64,000 nucleotides of DNA from a virus, in IMG/VR virus record IMGVR_UViG_3300027141_000003, positions 1 through 64,000 of that record, one strand, 5' to 3'. The translations under genes and the position numbers were made by a program. Positions 44,461 through 53,900 of this stretch are shown here, one piece after another. Under the pieces are notes generated by a model that was not told the origin of the DNA, made no database searches, and saw only the letters and a program-made list of their open reading frames with translations. Positions within the stretch are counted from its first letter, which is position 1, and the number at the start of each line of letters is the position of its first letter.

Positions 44461-45132
44461 TTACCAGTCTACGCTGCTACTTGAAGCAGAAGACTCTTCT
44501 TGCTGTCCACCTTCGCCCATATAGAAGCCTTCTTGTTCCGCATATGTAACGTGACGCACTGCTGTTTTTTCTAGGTCATACAATTCTAGCGAAGTGAAAT
44601 CAAATGGGGTTTCGTCTTTTGCTAATGGAATAATTGTATAACTTGTGTCTGTCTTTGAACCATTGCGCTTAATTCTCCACATCAGGTTAGTGATGCTTCC
44701 CATCTCGCCAGCGTATTCAATTAGGGTAGGAGTAATTGTTTTACCGCTAGTACCTTGTGAAAGAATTGCAACATATGGCTCTTCTTTACCATCGTCTACT
44801 AAGACGTTGATATATAGGCGGGTCCTGGCTTTCCAGCCAGCCTTTGGATCCTTGCGATGCTGTTCATTAGCCCAGTCACGTCCTTCTGTTTCCATTGTGT
44901 CTAGAGCCTTGCGACGATAATCTTTTGGATTCGTGTGCTCTAACGCAATAAAACCGCAACCTAGCTTGTCGTTGTATGTTGGTGAATCTGGATCAAGTTC
45001 TTGCAAGAACCTAATCTTTACGCTTTCGCCGTCTTCAATCTTTAGCCAACGGCCTTTGTTTTCGTCCCCACCACTGTAGGTAGGCTTATCTAGTGCCTTG
45101 TTTAGGTCTTTTAGACCCTTTACTATACTCAT
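44461..45132 (-). CDS. Probable single-stranded DNA-binding protein
   Basis: This 223-residue protein sits between primase and polymerase and ends in a low-complexity acidic/serine tail (GGQQEESSASSSSVDW) like SSB-type C-terminal tails. The body has SVKIRFLQELD and YRRKALDTMETEGRDWANEQ, which reads like T4 gp32-type phage SSBs in layout. The fold is inferred, not proven. AAAGGAGAAATAT precedes the start and the promoter lies at 45152-45183. Confidence 0.6.
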   Translation of the reverse strand: MSIVKGLKDLNKALDKPTYSGGDENKGRWLKIEDGESVKIRFLQELDPDSPTYNDKLGCGFIALEHTNPKDYRRKALDTMETEGRDWANEQHRKDPKAGWKARTRLYINVLVDDGKEEPYVAILSQGTSGKTITPTLIEYAGEMGSITNLMWRIKRNGSKTDTSYTIIPLAKDETPFDFTSLELYDLEKTAVRHVTYAEQEGFYMGEGGQQEESSASSSSVDW

Positions 45133-45151
45133 ATATTTCTCCTTTATAGTT

Positions 45152-45183
45152 GATGGTATAAATCCATCTGTATTTTTATTATA
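45152..45183 (-). promoter_or_regulatory. -10 box and leader hairpin before the SSB gene
   Basis: On the minus strand TATAAT (45183-45178), then GATGG (45168-45164) and CCATC (45156-45152), a 5-bp hairpin about 9 nt after the -10. The promoter at 14589-14628 has the same order and the same hairpin words. Confidence 0.55.
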
Positions 45184-46182
45184 TCACGAGTTCCAAGATC
45201 TGTATTCCATATCGGGTACAGAATTTTTAATGCATGCCTTAATTTCTTCGTCCGTTAAATCACCAGCATCTTTTGCATCATGTGGATATATCTTACCATA
45301 TTCACACGAAGCCCACAAGAGGTCCTTGAACTTTAATTTAGTAACAATACTTTTGCCTAGGTCTCTTCCAGCCTGATCGGCATCAGTCATAACAGTTATC
45401 TTGTTAAAGTGTCTGTTTAGTAGGCTGTGCTGTTCCTTAGAAAGAAATCCTCCTAGGGTAGCCACTACATTAGGAAACCCAGCTTGATGGACACGAATTG
45501 CATCAAAGCTAGACTCTACCACTATTACGTGGTCACCAATTTTCTTGGCACGATGAATGTTGAATAACGTCTTGCTCTTAGGTAAGTTTGTACTGTTCTT
45601 AAAAGACTTACCCTCAATTGATCTTCCAACTATTCCTATTGCCATTCCGTCAGGGCTATGTACTGGAACAGTAACCATATTCATATTACTAGAATATCCA
45701 AGACCGAAATCAATTATTGATTGTTGATTTATTCCCCTAGAAAGAAAGTATTCTTTACCAGGGCTTGTTGTAATTAAATCAGTATATAGTTTTTTTAAAG
45801 TCTCTTCTGAAAACTCTTTAAACAATGGCTTGTCTTCCATTGCTTCTGAAAGCATTTCATCAAAGTTTTCTAGTGACTCTGCCTCTTTTGAAGATATAAA
45901 CCTCATAGCCTGAAAATCATTTTTGTTTAGTACTCGCTTAACAAGTTCTTGTAGGGTTCCAGCTTCCCCGCAAGATGGGTTAAAGCATATGAATGCACCC
46001 TTCTCACGGCTAACGCTAAAGCTTGAAGTATGTCTGTTAGAGTGAAATGGGCAGTAGCATAGAAAGTCATTACCAGTTTCGCCAACTAACTCAAGACCTA
46101 TAGATCTTAGGATAGATTTAATATGGTTTGGCGTGTAGTGCGTGGTATCGACTTCCCTTGCGTTATACCCTCTGATTGCCAT
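45184..46182 (-). CDS. dnaG: DNA primase (DnaG-like)
   Basis: This 332-residue protein has a zinc-binding domain (CYCPFHSNRHTSSFSV about residue 43; CFNPSCGEAGTL about 66) and a TOPRIM core with VVESSFDAIRVHQAGFPN (Glu) and VMTDADQAGRDLG (Asp-x-Asp). It makes primers for DnaE and works with the DnaB-type helicase next to it. ATG 46182 is preferred; the overlapping ATG at 46233 would run further into the gene upstream. Confidence 0.88.
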   Translation of the reverse strand: MAIRGYNAREVDTTHYTPNHIKSILRSIGLELVGETGNDFLCYCPFHSNRHTSSFSVSREKGAFICFNPSCGEAGTLQELVKRVLNKNDFQAMRFISSKEAESLENFDEMLSEAMEDKPLFKEFSEETLKKLYTDLITTSPGKEYFLSRGINQQSIIDFGLGYSSNMNMVTVPVHSPDGMAIGIVGRSIEGKSFKNSTNLPKSKTLFNIHRAKKIGDHVIVVESSFDAIRVHQAGFPNVVATLGGFLSKEQHSLLNRHFNKITVMTDADQAGRDLGKSIVTKLKFKDLLWASCEYGKIYPHDAKDAGDLTDEEIKACIKNSVPDMEYRSWNS

Positions 46183-46409
46183 GCCTTCTTCTTTCCCACA
46201 TATACTCCGTGAATGCTCATTAAGAACTTCCACGTCTCGCCAGTAAATTCTACCGAAAATGCTGGATCTATGTCAAGCACTCTTACGTATCCTTTACCCC
46301 TCATATCCTGAACCAAAAGGTTTTCGTACTGAGGCCTTAAACTTATTAGCTGAGAGTTGTCATGAAACTCTACATCTATTTGAAATCTTTTAATTCTTCG
46401 ATGCGTCAT
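46107..46409 (-). CDS. Small protein between helicase and primase
   Basis: This 100-residue protein begins MTHRRIKRFQIDVEFHDNSQ and has a beta-rich body (RVLDIDPAFSVEFTGETWKF). It overlaps the primase gene by 76 nt and the helicase gene by 20 nt, so it must be expressed from the same mRNA. It might couple the two, but that is only position. Confidence 0.6.
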   Translation of the reverse strand: MTHRRIKRFQIDVEFHDNSQLISLRPQYENLLVQDMRGKGYVRVLDIDPAFSVEFTGETWKFLMSIHGVYVGKKKAWQSEGITQGKSIPRTTRQTILNLS

Positions 46410-47634
46410 TTGCAAATGGGTTCTCGTAAATTTCTTTGATAATACCTCTGTTAATTTCCCAATCTAAAAAGACATTGAAATCCATTCCGTGACGATTCTT
46501 TCTGCTAACAACCTCAATCATATTGGTATCAGTGTACTTGTGAATAGCAATAGCCATATCTGCATCATACTCAATAGCCTTAGACCAAGCAACTTGGCTA
46601 AGCATAGGTGGTGCATCTTGGTCTGTAATATCATCCATAGTTGCTGCAGTGATATCAATAACTGGAATATTGTTTGTCATAGCAAGCATTTTAAATTCAC
46701 GAGATACGTTCATGTTACGCTCTGTTGCACCTGAACTCCGCTTATTATCAGAAAACAATTGGTGATAATCTAAAATAACTAAGTCTGGTTTATGCTGATC
46801 TATCTTAGACTGAATAGTATTAGCGTTAACTTCTCCCATACCTTCATTAGATACCAGAATGAATCCGTTTTTATTCTCAAATCTCTTCTGACCCCATGAA
46901 CGGAATGTGTCTACATTTACGTCACCTCTTGCAAAGTCTGAAGCACGAAATAATCCTGAGCCCATCATTGTATAAATACGATCACGCATATTTTCTGGAG
47001 ACATTTCAAGGGATACAATCATAGGCTTAAAGCCCTGCTCCCACGCCTTACAAGCAAGGTAGGATGTAAACCATGTCTTACCACGTCCTGGCCAGCCAAT
47101 AGCCACTATGAGGTGCCCTGGAGCCATACCAGTAGGATACGCTTTGTCTATAGCATCAAAGCCTGTAAGAATTCCTGGAGCCCCTCCCATAATTACTGAG
47201 CGCTCCTTGACTGCTAGGAAATGTTTTTCTGCTAACTCAATGTCTGTTACGTCTACGTCACGAACATGATTTGTAAACTTAGAAAGCTGAGACAACTTAG
47301 CCTGAAGATCTCCCAATACTCTAGAGGCTGCATCTTCTTTTAAAGCAGAGCCACTCTGAATAATAATATTTTTTAGTCTGCCAGTTAGGTATTCATTCTT
47401 TAGTTTATCTAAATAATAGCCAGTCTCTGCTTTTGTTTCTACTGGCTCAAAGTCCTTGAATCTTTCCATAAGGATTCCAGCTTCTGGAACTGCCTTGAAC
47501 TTATAATAATAAGACTTTAATGAATCCCAGATATCTTTATGTGAAGTAAATATCTCATCTACATTGTCTGCAAGCAGGGTGCTGATGTCTTTATTCTTAC
47601 ATACTGCTGAGATTAACTCGGCTTCTGTATTCAT
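46390..47634 (-). CDS. dnaB: Replicative DNA helicase (DnaB-like)
   Basis: This 414-residue protein has Walker A GWPGRGKTWFTSYL (about residue 181), an acidic Walker B PDLVILDYHQLF (about 275) and a C-terminal region with SQVAWSKAIEYDADMA, typical of the DnaB C-terminal domain. It opens the fork for DnaE. It is shorter than bacterial DnaB (about 450-470), as in phages. Confidence 0.85.
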   Translation of the reverse strand: MNTEAELISAVCKNKDISTLLADNVDEIFTSHKDIWDSLKSYYYKFKAVPEAGILMERFKDFEPVETKAETGYYLDKLKNEYLTGRLKNIIIQSGSALKEDAASRVLGDLQAKLSQLSKFTNHVRDVDVTDIELAEKHFLAVKERSVIMGGAPGILTGFDAIDKAYPTGMAPGHLIVAIGWPGRGKTWFTSYLACKAWEQGFKPMIVSLEMSPENMRDRIYTMMGSGLFRASDFARGDVNVDTFRSWGQKRFENKNGFILVSNEGMGEVNANTIQSKIDQHKPDLVILDYHQLFSDNKRSSGATERNMNVSREFKMLAMTNNIPVIDITAATMDDITDQDAPPMLSQVAWSKAIEYDADMAIAIHKYTDTNMIEVVSRKNRHGMDFNVFLDWEINRGIIKEIYENPFANDASKN

Positions 47635-47951
47635 TCATTCCCGCCTTCAACTAGTTCTTTCGTTGCCTGTAGTAGCAATTTACGATGCATTGCATCTTTT
47701 TCTCGTTCTGTTTTTAAATAGTCTAGCTTATCAAAGTTATAAAAGAAGAAACTAAGAGGGTGGCCTGACTTGGTTGTCTTGAAGTAGTATACCAAAAGTT
47801 CCTTTGCTTTGTCCATACCAACGCTATCTATAACATCTTGCATTGCCCACTTTTCACGAAATTTATTTATCCTAGGCTTTTTATTATATCTTTCAAGATA
47901 GAGGTTCTCGTATAGTCCAATTAGAACATATGGCAGTTTTTCATTTGCCAC
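47631..47951 (-). CDS. Helical basic protein, possible helicase loader
   Basis: This 106-residue protein begins MANEKLPYVLIGLYENLYLE and has NKKPRINKFREKWAMQDVID (basic helices). Its place directly before the helicase and its size fit helicase loaders, but no loader motif is visible. Its stop overlaps the helicase start. Confidence 0.5.
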   Translation of the reverse strand: MANEKLPYVLIGLYENLYLERYNKKPRINKFREKWAMQDVIDSVGMDKAKELLVYYFKTTKSGHPLSFFFYNFDKLDYLKTEREKDAMHRKLLLQATKELVEGGNE

Positions 47952-48147
47952 TGCTTAGCTCTTTCTCTACTTCACGAGTCTTCTCTATTAATTTATTTTC
48001 TACAAACGCATACACTCTCTCTGTAGCAGAGTCTACGTTCTCTCCACTACGGACATCATCTTCTACGCCTATGTTTATTCTAATGCTCTCGTAGTTTCCT
48101 AGATTGCGTGTGAATGACAAATCCACCTTTACTCTTGTTTCTGACAT
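47941..48147 (-). CDS. Small protein of replication operon, unknown
   Basis: This 68-residue protein begins MSETRVKVDLSFTRNLGNYE and ends EVEKELSSGK. It reads like a short strand-helix protein. ATG 48147 coincides with the previous stop. The in-frame ATG at 48162 lies in the gene upstream. Confidence 0.6.
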   Translation of the reverse strand: MSETRVKVDLSFTRNLGNYESIRINIGVEDDVRSGENVDSATERVYAFVENKLIEKTREVEKELSSGK

Positions 48148-48629
48148 TACTCCGCCTTCCATACAGGTACAAATTTTCCGTCTTCTGTCTTAGTATACAT
48201 TATTAAATTGTGTTTGAGAAGAGCCTGCAATTCTGATCTTGAAGGCAGGTCCCTAATATGACCTGCATCAATAATAAACTCATGAATGTCCAGAATGTCC
48301 GATTCGCTAAGCATATACTTAGACCAAGCACTTTCTGGATTACTAATTGGATATACTTTTTGGGGCTGCTTGATTTTGCCCTGCAAAATATATTCCTCTA
48401 TAGTCACCTTATGCCTTCCTAAAATTTTGCCAACTTCTGTTATGGTGTATGCCTTCTCCATATTTTTATCTACTTGAGAATAGGAATACATCATTCTTTT
48501 TTTATCTAAATAGGACCATGCTACAACTTCGTCTTTAGCCCTAGATAGCCTTAGCACCTTATGGATTTTACCATTTAAGAAGAAATAGACGAATCTTTTG
48601 CGTAGTCTTTGTCTGTTTTCTCTAGCCAT
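48147..48629 (-). CDS. Protein with MerR/excisionase-like HTH
   Basis: This 160-residue protein has YTITEVGKILGRHKVTIEEY (about residues 61-80) followed by KIKQPQKVYPIS, the helix-turn-helix-plus-wing pattern of excisionase/MerR-like DNA-binding domains. A basic N-terminus (MARENRQRLRKRFVYFF) may add DNA contact. It may recognise the origin or regulate the replication operon. Confidence 0.6.
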   Translation of the reverse strand: MARENRQRLRKRFVYFFLNGKIHKVLRLSRAKDEVVAWSYLDKKRMMYSYSQVDKNMEKAYTITEVGKILGRHKVTIEEYILQGKIKQPQKVYPISNPESAWSKYMLSESDILDIHEFIIDAGHIRDLPSRSELQALLKHNLIMYTKTEDGKFVPVWKAE

Positions 48630-48763
48630 TTTCCGAAGGCACTCGTTTCTTTATTGATCATCCATCGCTTACCGCAAAGAATGCAAAACAACTCTGTGTG
48701 CAGCTTTTGAGAAAATACTCTATCTACAAAAACCCTACCTGAACATTTTTGGCATTTCATCAT
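48575..48763 (-). CDS. Small zinc-ribbon protein
   Basis: This 62-residue protein begins MMKCQKCSGRVFVDRVFSQK with CQKC (residues 4-7) and a later CILCGKRW (about 31), a CxxC...CxxC ribbon. ATG 48763 overlaps the upstream stop by ATGA. It overlaps the HTH gene by about 55 nt. Confidence 0.65.
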   Translation of the reverse strand: MMKCQKCSGRVFVDRVFSQKLHTELFCILCGKRWMINKETSAFGKWLEKTDKDYAKDSSISS

Positions 48764-49560
48764 AGCGAGAATGTTTTTCCATCTACAACGCATGAGTAGT
48801 CTGGAGCAATGTGGATCATTTGAATGTGTGGATAATCATTTACGATGTGAGCCACAGCAAAACCTTTTTGCCAGTCGTGGTGCTGAGTATATTTCATACC
48901 TGGCCCCTTTTCGTCACACATGTGACCAATCTCATATCCACGAAGGGTTTCTCCTTCGCCATCGTTTCTTAATTCATATGTTACCATATGTGAAGCAATT
49001 CTATGTGAGTGTCCTCTGATTAAAGATACTTGTAGGTCTTCCATATCTTTTCTGACTGACCCAGTTGCCGATATCGAAATTCCGTGGTGTACGTGCACAT
49101 CGCCAAAGCGACGTTTTGGTAAAGAGTCATAATAGATATAATCATAACCTAAAGAATCTAAACTCCATAGTGCCTCTGGTGTTACCTCAGAAATGTAATC
49201 TGGAAGCTTTGCATCAACGTAATTAAATACTCTAATGTCGTGGTTTCCTAGTGCTGAGAACAGCTGTGCATCTGGCAACATCTCTCTTGTTTTAGCATAA
49301 AAATCTCTTGCACCCTTTGCCTCGTGGCGCATCATCGGAACAATTAGATCTTTGCTATCATTTTTATGATAGTTTAAAAACTCAGCTGATCGTCCCTCAG
49401 TATATTTGCTGTAACATGCTTGATCGTCTGTATCGCCAAGGTAATCAACTACGTCTGGCTTAAACCATTTCATTACCTTAAACCACAGGGCAATCATCTT
49501 ATCGTCTTGATACGGAAATTGCTGATCAGATGACAGCATCCATTTTAAATCGTTTGTCAT
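48760..49560 (-). CDS. Calcineurin-like metallophosphoesterase
   Basis: This 266-residue protein has VVDYLGDTDDQ (GD motif, about residue 37), FSALGNHDIRVF (GNHD, about 104), VHVHHGIS (about 153) and LIRGHSHRIAS (GHSH, about 182). These are the dimetal-site motifs of calcineurin-like phosphoesterases. Such phage proteins are nucleases or phosphatases; the substrate is unknown. It starts the replication operon behind a strong promoter. Confidence 0.8.
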   Translation of the reverse strand: MTNDLKWMLSSDQQFPYQDDKMIALWFKVMKWFKPDVVDYLGDTDDQACYSKYTEGRSAEFLNYHKNDSKDLIVPMMRHEAKGARDFYAKTREMLPDAQLFSALGNHDIRVFNYVDAKLPDYISEVTPEALWSLDSLGYDYIYYDSLPKRRFGDVHVHHGISISATGSVRKDMEDLQVSLIRGHSHRIASHMVTYELRNDGEGETLRGYEIGHMCDEKGPGMKYTQHHDWQKGFAVAHIVNDYPHIQMIHIAPDYSCVVDGKTFSL

Positions 49561-49582
49561 TAATGTCCCTGCGTAAAGATAG

Positions 49583-49642
49583 GGCCACAGAATTGTGGCC
49601 TTAATATTATCTAAATTGTAGCATATTGAGCTACGGTGTCAA
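49583..49642 (-). promoter_or_regulatory. Strong leftward promoter with leader hairpin
   Basis: On the minus strand TTGACA (49642-49637), a 16-bp spacer and TACAAT (49620-49615) preceded by TGC. A leader hairpin GGCCAC/GTGGCC (49600-49583) follows, then the metallophosphoesterase ATG at 49560. Confidence 0.7.
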
Positions 49643-49646
49643 GAGT

Positions 49647-50060
49647 TTAGCTATATACTGCTACGAAATAAACTCTTCCCTTGCCAGCCTTACCTGTAGC
49701 AGGACACTTCACTCTGCATTTAGCAGAGGTTGCATCCATAGATCTTACCTGTGGCATATAAATTAAAGCATCATTGCTGCTAGTGTACACTTGACCAAAG
49801 GCAATTGCTGTTGGCTTTACCCCAAGATTGTGTTCAATTGTAAAGTCAACATATGTCCCTGGTGTAAAAGTTATTTGATCAGAAGATCCTCCAAAAAACT
49901 TTGCAACTCTGGCATCTGCGCCTGTTTTTGGAGCAAGATTTATAGTTGAGCCAGCAGATGCACCTTGTAGGGCAATAGATTCAACCTTTGCAAGTCTCTC
50001 CAGCAACTGCTGTAGTGATGCTGCATCAATTGGGTCGCCGTCATTAAATGTACTAGCCAT
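49647..50060 (-). CDS. Small structural protein, probable tail or fibre part
   Basis: This 137-residue protein begins MASTFNDGDPIDAASLQQLL and has a helical start and a beta-rich rest with RVYFVAVYS at the end. FTPGTYVDFTIEHNLGVKPT is the kind of beta stretch seen in receptor-binding or tail-fibre tips. It starts by direct overlap with the gene before it. Role inferred from the tail-gene context. Confidence 0.55.
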   Translation of the reverse strand: MASTFNDGDPIDAASLQQLLERLAKVESIALQGASAGSTINLAPKTGADARVAKFFGGSSDQITFTPGTYVDFTIEHNLGVKPTAIAFGQVYTSSNDALIYMPQVRSMDATSAKCRVKCPATGKAGKGRVYFVAVYS

Positions 50061-50536
50061 TATAAATTTTCTCCTAAATCGTGTGCTGCAATTTCTTTAT
50101 CAGACACTTCTATTACCTTAGATCTATCTAAACCATACAGCCCAAACGAGTCTGGACTAACTATATGCCTTAACTTATTCTGTGATACTAAATACATTTT
50201 ACCATCTGCCAGGTTTTTTATCAAGGATCCATCTCTGAATCCAAGCTTTCCTACCAGCTTAATTCCTGATAATGCTGCTTCAGTTGCCAATACAGTAGTA
50301 AAGCTCCAAGACTCAGCGGCCCTATTAGAAATTAATTTATACCTTTTGCCGTCTTTGATCCAGTAGGTATCTTTGTCTGTTTTTACAGCAATACCTGAAG
50401 GGAAATTAGTCGGCTGTGATATCGTTAAGATGCTCTGAGTAGTCTTGAATAGCCGCACTCTTTGCCTCTTTCTCTTCCACAAGTTGGGTAATTTCTGCTC
50501 GAAAAACTGCAATCTGCGTTTCATAGTTAGAGACAA
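50060..50536 (-). CDS. Beta-rich protein lacking a clean start; possible frameshift partner
   Basis: From about position 50430 on, the frame encodes a coherent domain (YWIKDGKRYKLISNRAAESW, then YLVSQNKLRHIVSPDS). The part before it, read from ATG 50536, is basic and antiparallel to the 61-residue coiled-coil gene at 50406-50591 and is unlikely to be real. No ATG/GTG/TTG start fits near the end of that gene, so this domain may be joined to it by a +1 frameshift, or the start may be unusual. Confidence 0.5.
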   Translation of the reverse strand: MSLTMKRRLQFFEQKLPNLWKRKRQRVRLFKTTQSILTISQPTNFPSGIAVKTDKDTYWIKDGKRYKLISNRAAESWSFTTVLATEAALSGIKLVGKLGFRDGSLIKNLADGKMYLVSQNKLRHIVSPDSFGLYGLDRSKVIEVSDKEIAAHDLGENL

Positions 50537-50591
50537 TTTCTCCTATACGTTGCTGTAATGCAGTGATAATTAGTTCTGCTTTTTCTGCCAC
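50406..50591 (-). CDS. Coiled-coil protein
   Basis: This 61-residue protein begins MAEKAELIITALQQRIGEIV and is a continuous heptad coiled coil (FRAEITQLVEEKEAKSAAIQ) ending NDITAD. It may form a trimeric stalk. Its 3' end sits at the open frame of 50060-50536, which may be its continuation. Confidence 0.6.
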   Translation of the reverse strand: MAEKAELIITALQQRIGEIVSNYETQIAVFRAEITQLVEEKEAKSAAIQDYSEHLNDITAD

Positions 50592-50602
50592 TTATATTCC
50601 TA

Positions 50603-50815
50603 CTATTCTAGTGTTGCTGCTTCTGATTCCAGAGCAGTTCTTTTTGCCGTTAAAGCATTCATTCTAGTATTAAGCGTTGCAACAGAATCTGAATTTACTG
50701 GTGATTCAGCATTTGCTTCAATTAGATCTAGTTCTAGATTATATGCTTGATAATCAATACTCTTAATGTGTTGATCTATAAGGTTTAACTTATCTGCGTT
50801 TGTTAATAATGTCAT
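50603..50815 (-). CDS. Coiled-coil protein
   Basis: This 70-residue protein begins MTLLTNADKLNLIDQHIKSI and is helical throughout, with NTRMNALTAKRTALESEAAT at the end. AGGAGGAAT precedes the start, and TGC-TATAAT (50841-50833) is a likely extended -10 within the gene upstream. It is one of three short helical genes in a row after the tail-fibre gene. Confidence 0.6.
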   Translation of the reverse strand: MTLLTNADKLNLIDQHIKSIDYQAYNLELDLIEANAESPVNSDSVATLNTRMNALTAKRTALESEAATLE

Positions 50816-50833
50816 TTTATTCCTCCTTTCATA

Positions 50834-50995
50834 TTATAGCATTTCAAGCATATTAGTCAATGCTTGAATTTTAGCCTGAAGGTCTTCTAAGGACTCTCCA
50901 GAATCTTCTTCCGTCCCTATTAAATTAATTCTTCCCTTTAAGGATTTAATTTTAGAATTAATTAGGTACTCCTTGTGTATTTTTTCTAGATTCAT
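50834..50995 (-). CDS. Short coiled-coil protein
   Basis: This 53-residue protein begins MNLEKIHKEYLINSKIKSLK and ends in LEDLQAKIQALTNMLEML. The start at ATG 50995 is just past the stop of the 1311-residue gene; the longer frame from 51070 would run inside it. It may chaperone or brace fibres. Confidence 0.6.
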   Translation of the reverse strand: MNLEKIHKEYLINSKIKSLKGRINLIGTEEDSGESLEDLQAKIQALTNMLEML

Positions 50996-50996
50996 C

Positions 50997-53900
50997 TTAT
51001 AACCACGCCGAGTAAGCGCTATAGTATGTTGTTCCATTTGAACCCAGCATCTTAACCCTTCCTCTACCATATCTTGCGGAAGAGCTATATGTTATGTCTC
51101 CGTCAGTTGTACCCATTCTAAATGCCCAAATGGTTCCTCCAGCGCTGTACGGATATGATCCTGCTCCTGGATAGGATCTGGTTCCGCTTGCAAGAAGCGT
51201 TCCGCCTCCAGCAGTGGTTCTAATTTCAAACTCCATTCCAGTAATGGTACCATTACCTGATATTGAAGGATAATCACAATACCATTGCAAGTGTGTTGTG
51301 GCTGTTGTTTTTCTTGAAAACTGCATAGATGGTGCGGGAGATGTAGGGGCTACAAATACAACATTCCATATTGCTGTTGCTGTTGCATTTGCAGACCCGA
51401 ATGTGTAAGAGCCACCTGCAGAATATGTAGTGCCTCCAATAGTCCATCCTCCAAATGTATACCCAGATAGTGTTCCAGCACTTGAAGCTAAAGTTATTGA
51501 AGCCCCCTGAATACCATTTTGTGTAGATGGTGTAGATGATCCACCATTAGCAGAATATGTAAGGCTATATGTTGGAACTATATTAGATGTTCCAGATGCT
51601 GTGGCGAAAGCGTTGTTGTATCCAGAAACAGATTTAGTAACTATAACTGAAGTGGTAGTATTAGAAGCTAATCCTGTTGTCGTTACTGTTCCAGTTGAAG
51701 AATTTATTGTTCCAGTTCCCGAAGATATAGAGTACGTTGCTCCCGACTGGGCAGTAACTACAGTGGCTGACCAGCCACCAGATGCACCAACTCCTGGGTT
51801 ATATGAAAATGCAACGGCATCTGCGTTAGCTGAAGTAATCTGATTACTGTAGAAATAATACGTTGTTCCATTTATACCAACAACTGTGTCTCTTACTGCA
51901 AATACATAGGGGGTTCCTGCGGGATCGTTAGTTTGAATTACATATGGATTTGATGTTCGAGTTGAGGTGTTTGTATTTCCGCCTGGGGAAACAAGGTTTG
52001 CTGTATTTGTGCTAAGTGCATATAAAAGAACTGATGTTATAGATGCGGCATTAGTATAGCTACCAGTTGTCCAAGTTATGCTATCCAAATACTTGACAGT
52101 AGATGTAGAAAAAGTATTAGTTGCTCTAGTTGTTGGCGCACTGTTTTGTGAAACTGCAGTAGAGGTCATATTAAATGATACTCCAGCACTCCAAGCACTT
52201 GCTGTAGTTGATTCTCCTGCAGATGTATCACCTACGTTTGTAACCGATCTAACATACATGTATTGTGTTGCCGTAGATGATGGTCCAGTATTATCTGTTA
52301 ATGGGCTTAAAGAACCAGTTTGATCTGGAGTCACTTGGCCTGTTGGGGCTGTTGCTGATCCATACCAATACATTTGATAACTTGGTCCAGATCCTCCAGA
52401 AAAAGTAGCAGTAACTGGGCCACCTTGTGGACCTGGAGTCACCGTAACCGATGTTGGAGGAGTTAAACGCAAATTAGTTAGTCCAGATGTTCTAACATAA
52501 GGAGTCCATGTTGTTCCATTTGCAGATGCAGATACATAAAAATAATAACTACTTCCCAATGATGGGTTGTTATTATTTCTATCTGGATCTCCAGGACCCC
52601 ATGCCCAAGAACCAGCAGATGCAGTAATAGTACTTCCATCTACAACTTTTTGTTCATCATAACTTACTCCTGGATCTGTTGGTGCCGTGGGGCTACTACT
52701 CCAATAAATTCTATAATAAGCTGCATATGTTGCACCAGACCAAGATACGGTAATTGTATTTGAGCTACCATTATTTGATGCAGTAACTGAAGTAGGTGCA
52801 GTTGCTACTTGAGGTATTGTAACTTGAACTCTAGTTGTACTGTAAGAGCTTACATTTACATTAGATGTATTTGAAGTAGACTCTAATGCAGATCTGACCC
52901 AGAAATAATATGTTCCTCCAGGTGTTGGATTAAATCCAGGAGTGTAAGTTATTGTACTTGTGTTTTGTGTTGCAGACCCTGAATCATATCCAGTTCCATC
53001 TGATGGGTATGTAGTGTTGTCAACTCTATACCAACTCTGAAACCATGGGCCTGATCCACCTGTATAGGATATAACAAAAGATGTACCGTTCCACACAACT
53101 CCAGTTGGATTTGGTGCAGATAATGCTGGAGAAATTACAACGCTTGTAGAGCCATTTGAATAGTCTGGTATTGTTTGAAAGTATGGATAATATTCACCAG
53201 CATTAGAATACTGTTTTATATTTGTAAAGGATGGTTTATTTGTGCCATAGGACCATTCTCCTACTGGCAGCCATCCGCTATTATTTCCATCCCCGTAGAT
53301 AATTTTATATTGTCTTGGGTATGAGTTTCCTCCACCTAGAGCACCAATTGATCCAGAAAATGTTACATCTGTATTTACTTGAGCAGTAGTAGGAGATGCA
53401 CTAAGTAATAAATTTGCTGCTGGTCTAGAAATATACCAAAGAGCTCCTCCCACAAGATCTGCATAATATTTTCTTATTGAATTCTTTAAAACACTGACCT
53501 CTATATCAATACTCCATCTATCAGTACTTGTAGTACTGCCTGTTGGGGTATAAGTTGTTGATCCAAACAGAGATGAGCTTATTACTTCATTGTGGGTTAA
53601 TGTAGCGGTATTGCCAGAAATTGAAATTTCATTAATATATGTTCCGCCGTAGCCAAATTGTGTGCTTGAACCAGTGTAAGTAGTCCATGCACTAGAAGCA
53701 GATGCTCCATAATTTGTTCCAGCCATTGAATAGTAGCTACTGGTTTGCCAGTTATACATTCTATATCTAATTCTATATGTTGTACTTCCATCAACCCCTG
53801 TAACATTAGATCTAATTTTCATCAGACCGCCTACTGGTATATAGCCCCTGTTATCTGTACCCTCATTGCTATAGTAATCTAAAATATCTAATGAGGTAAC

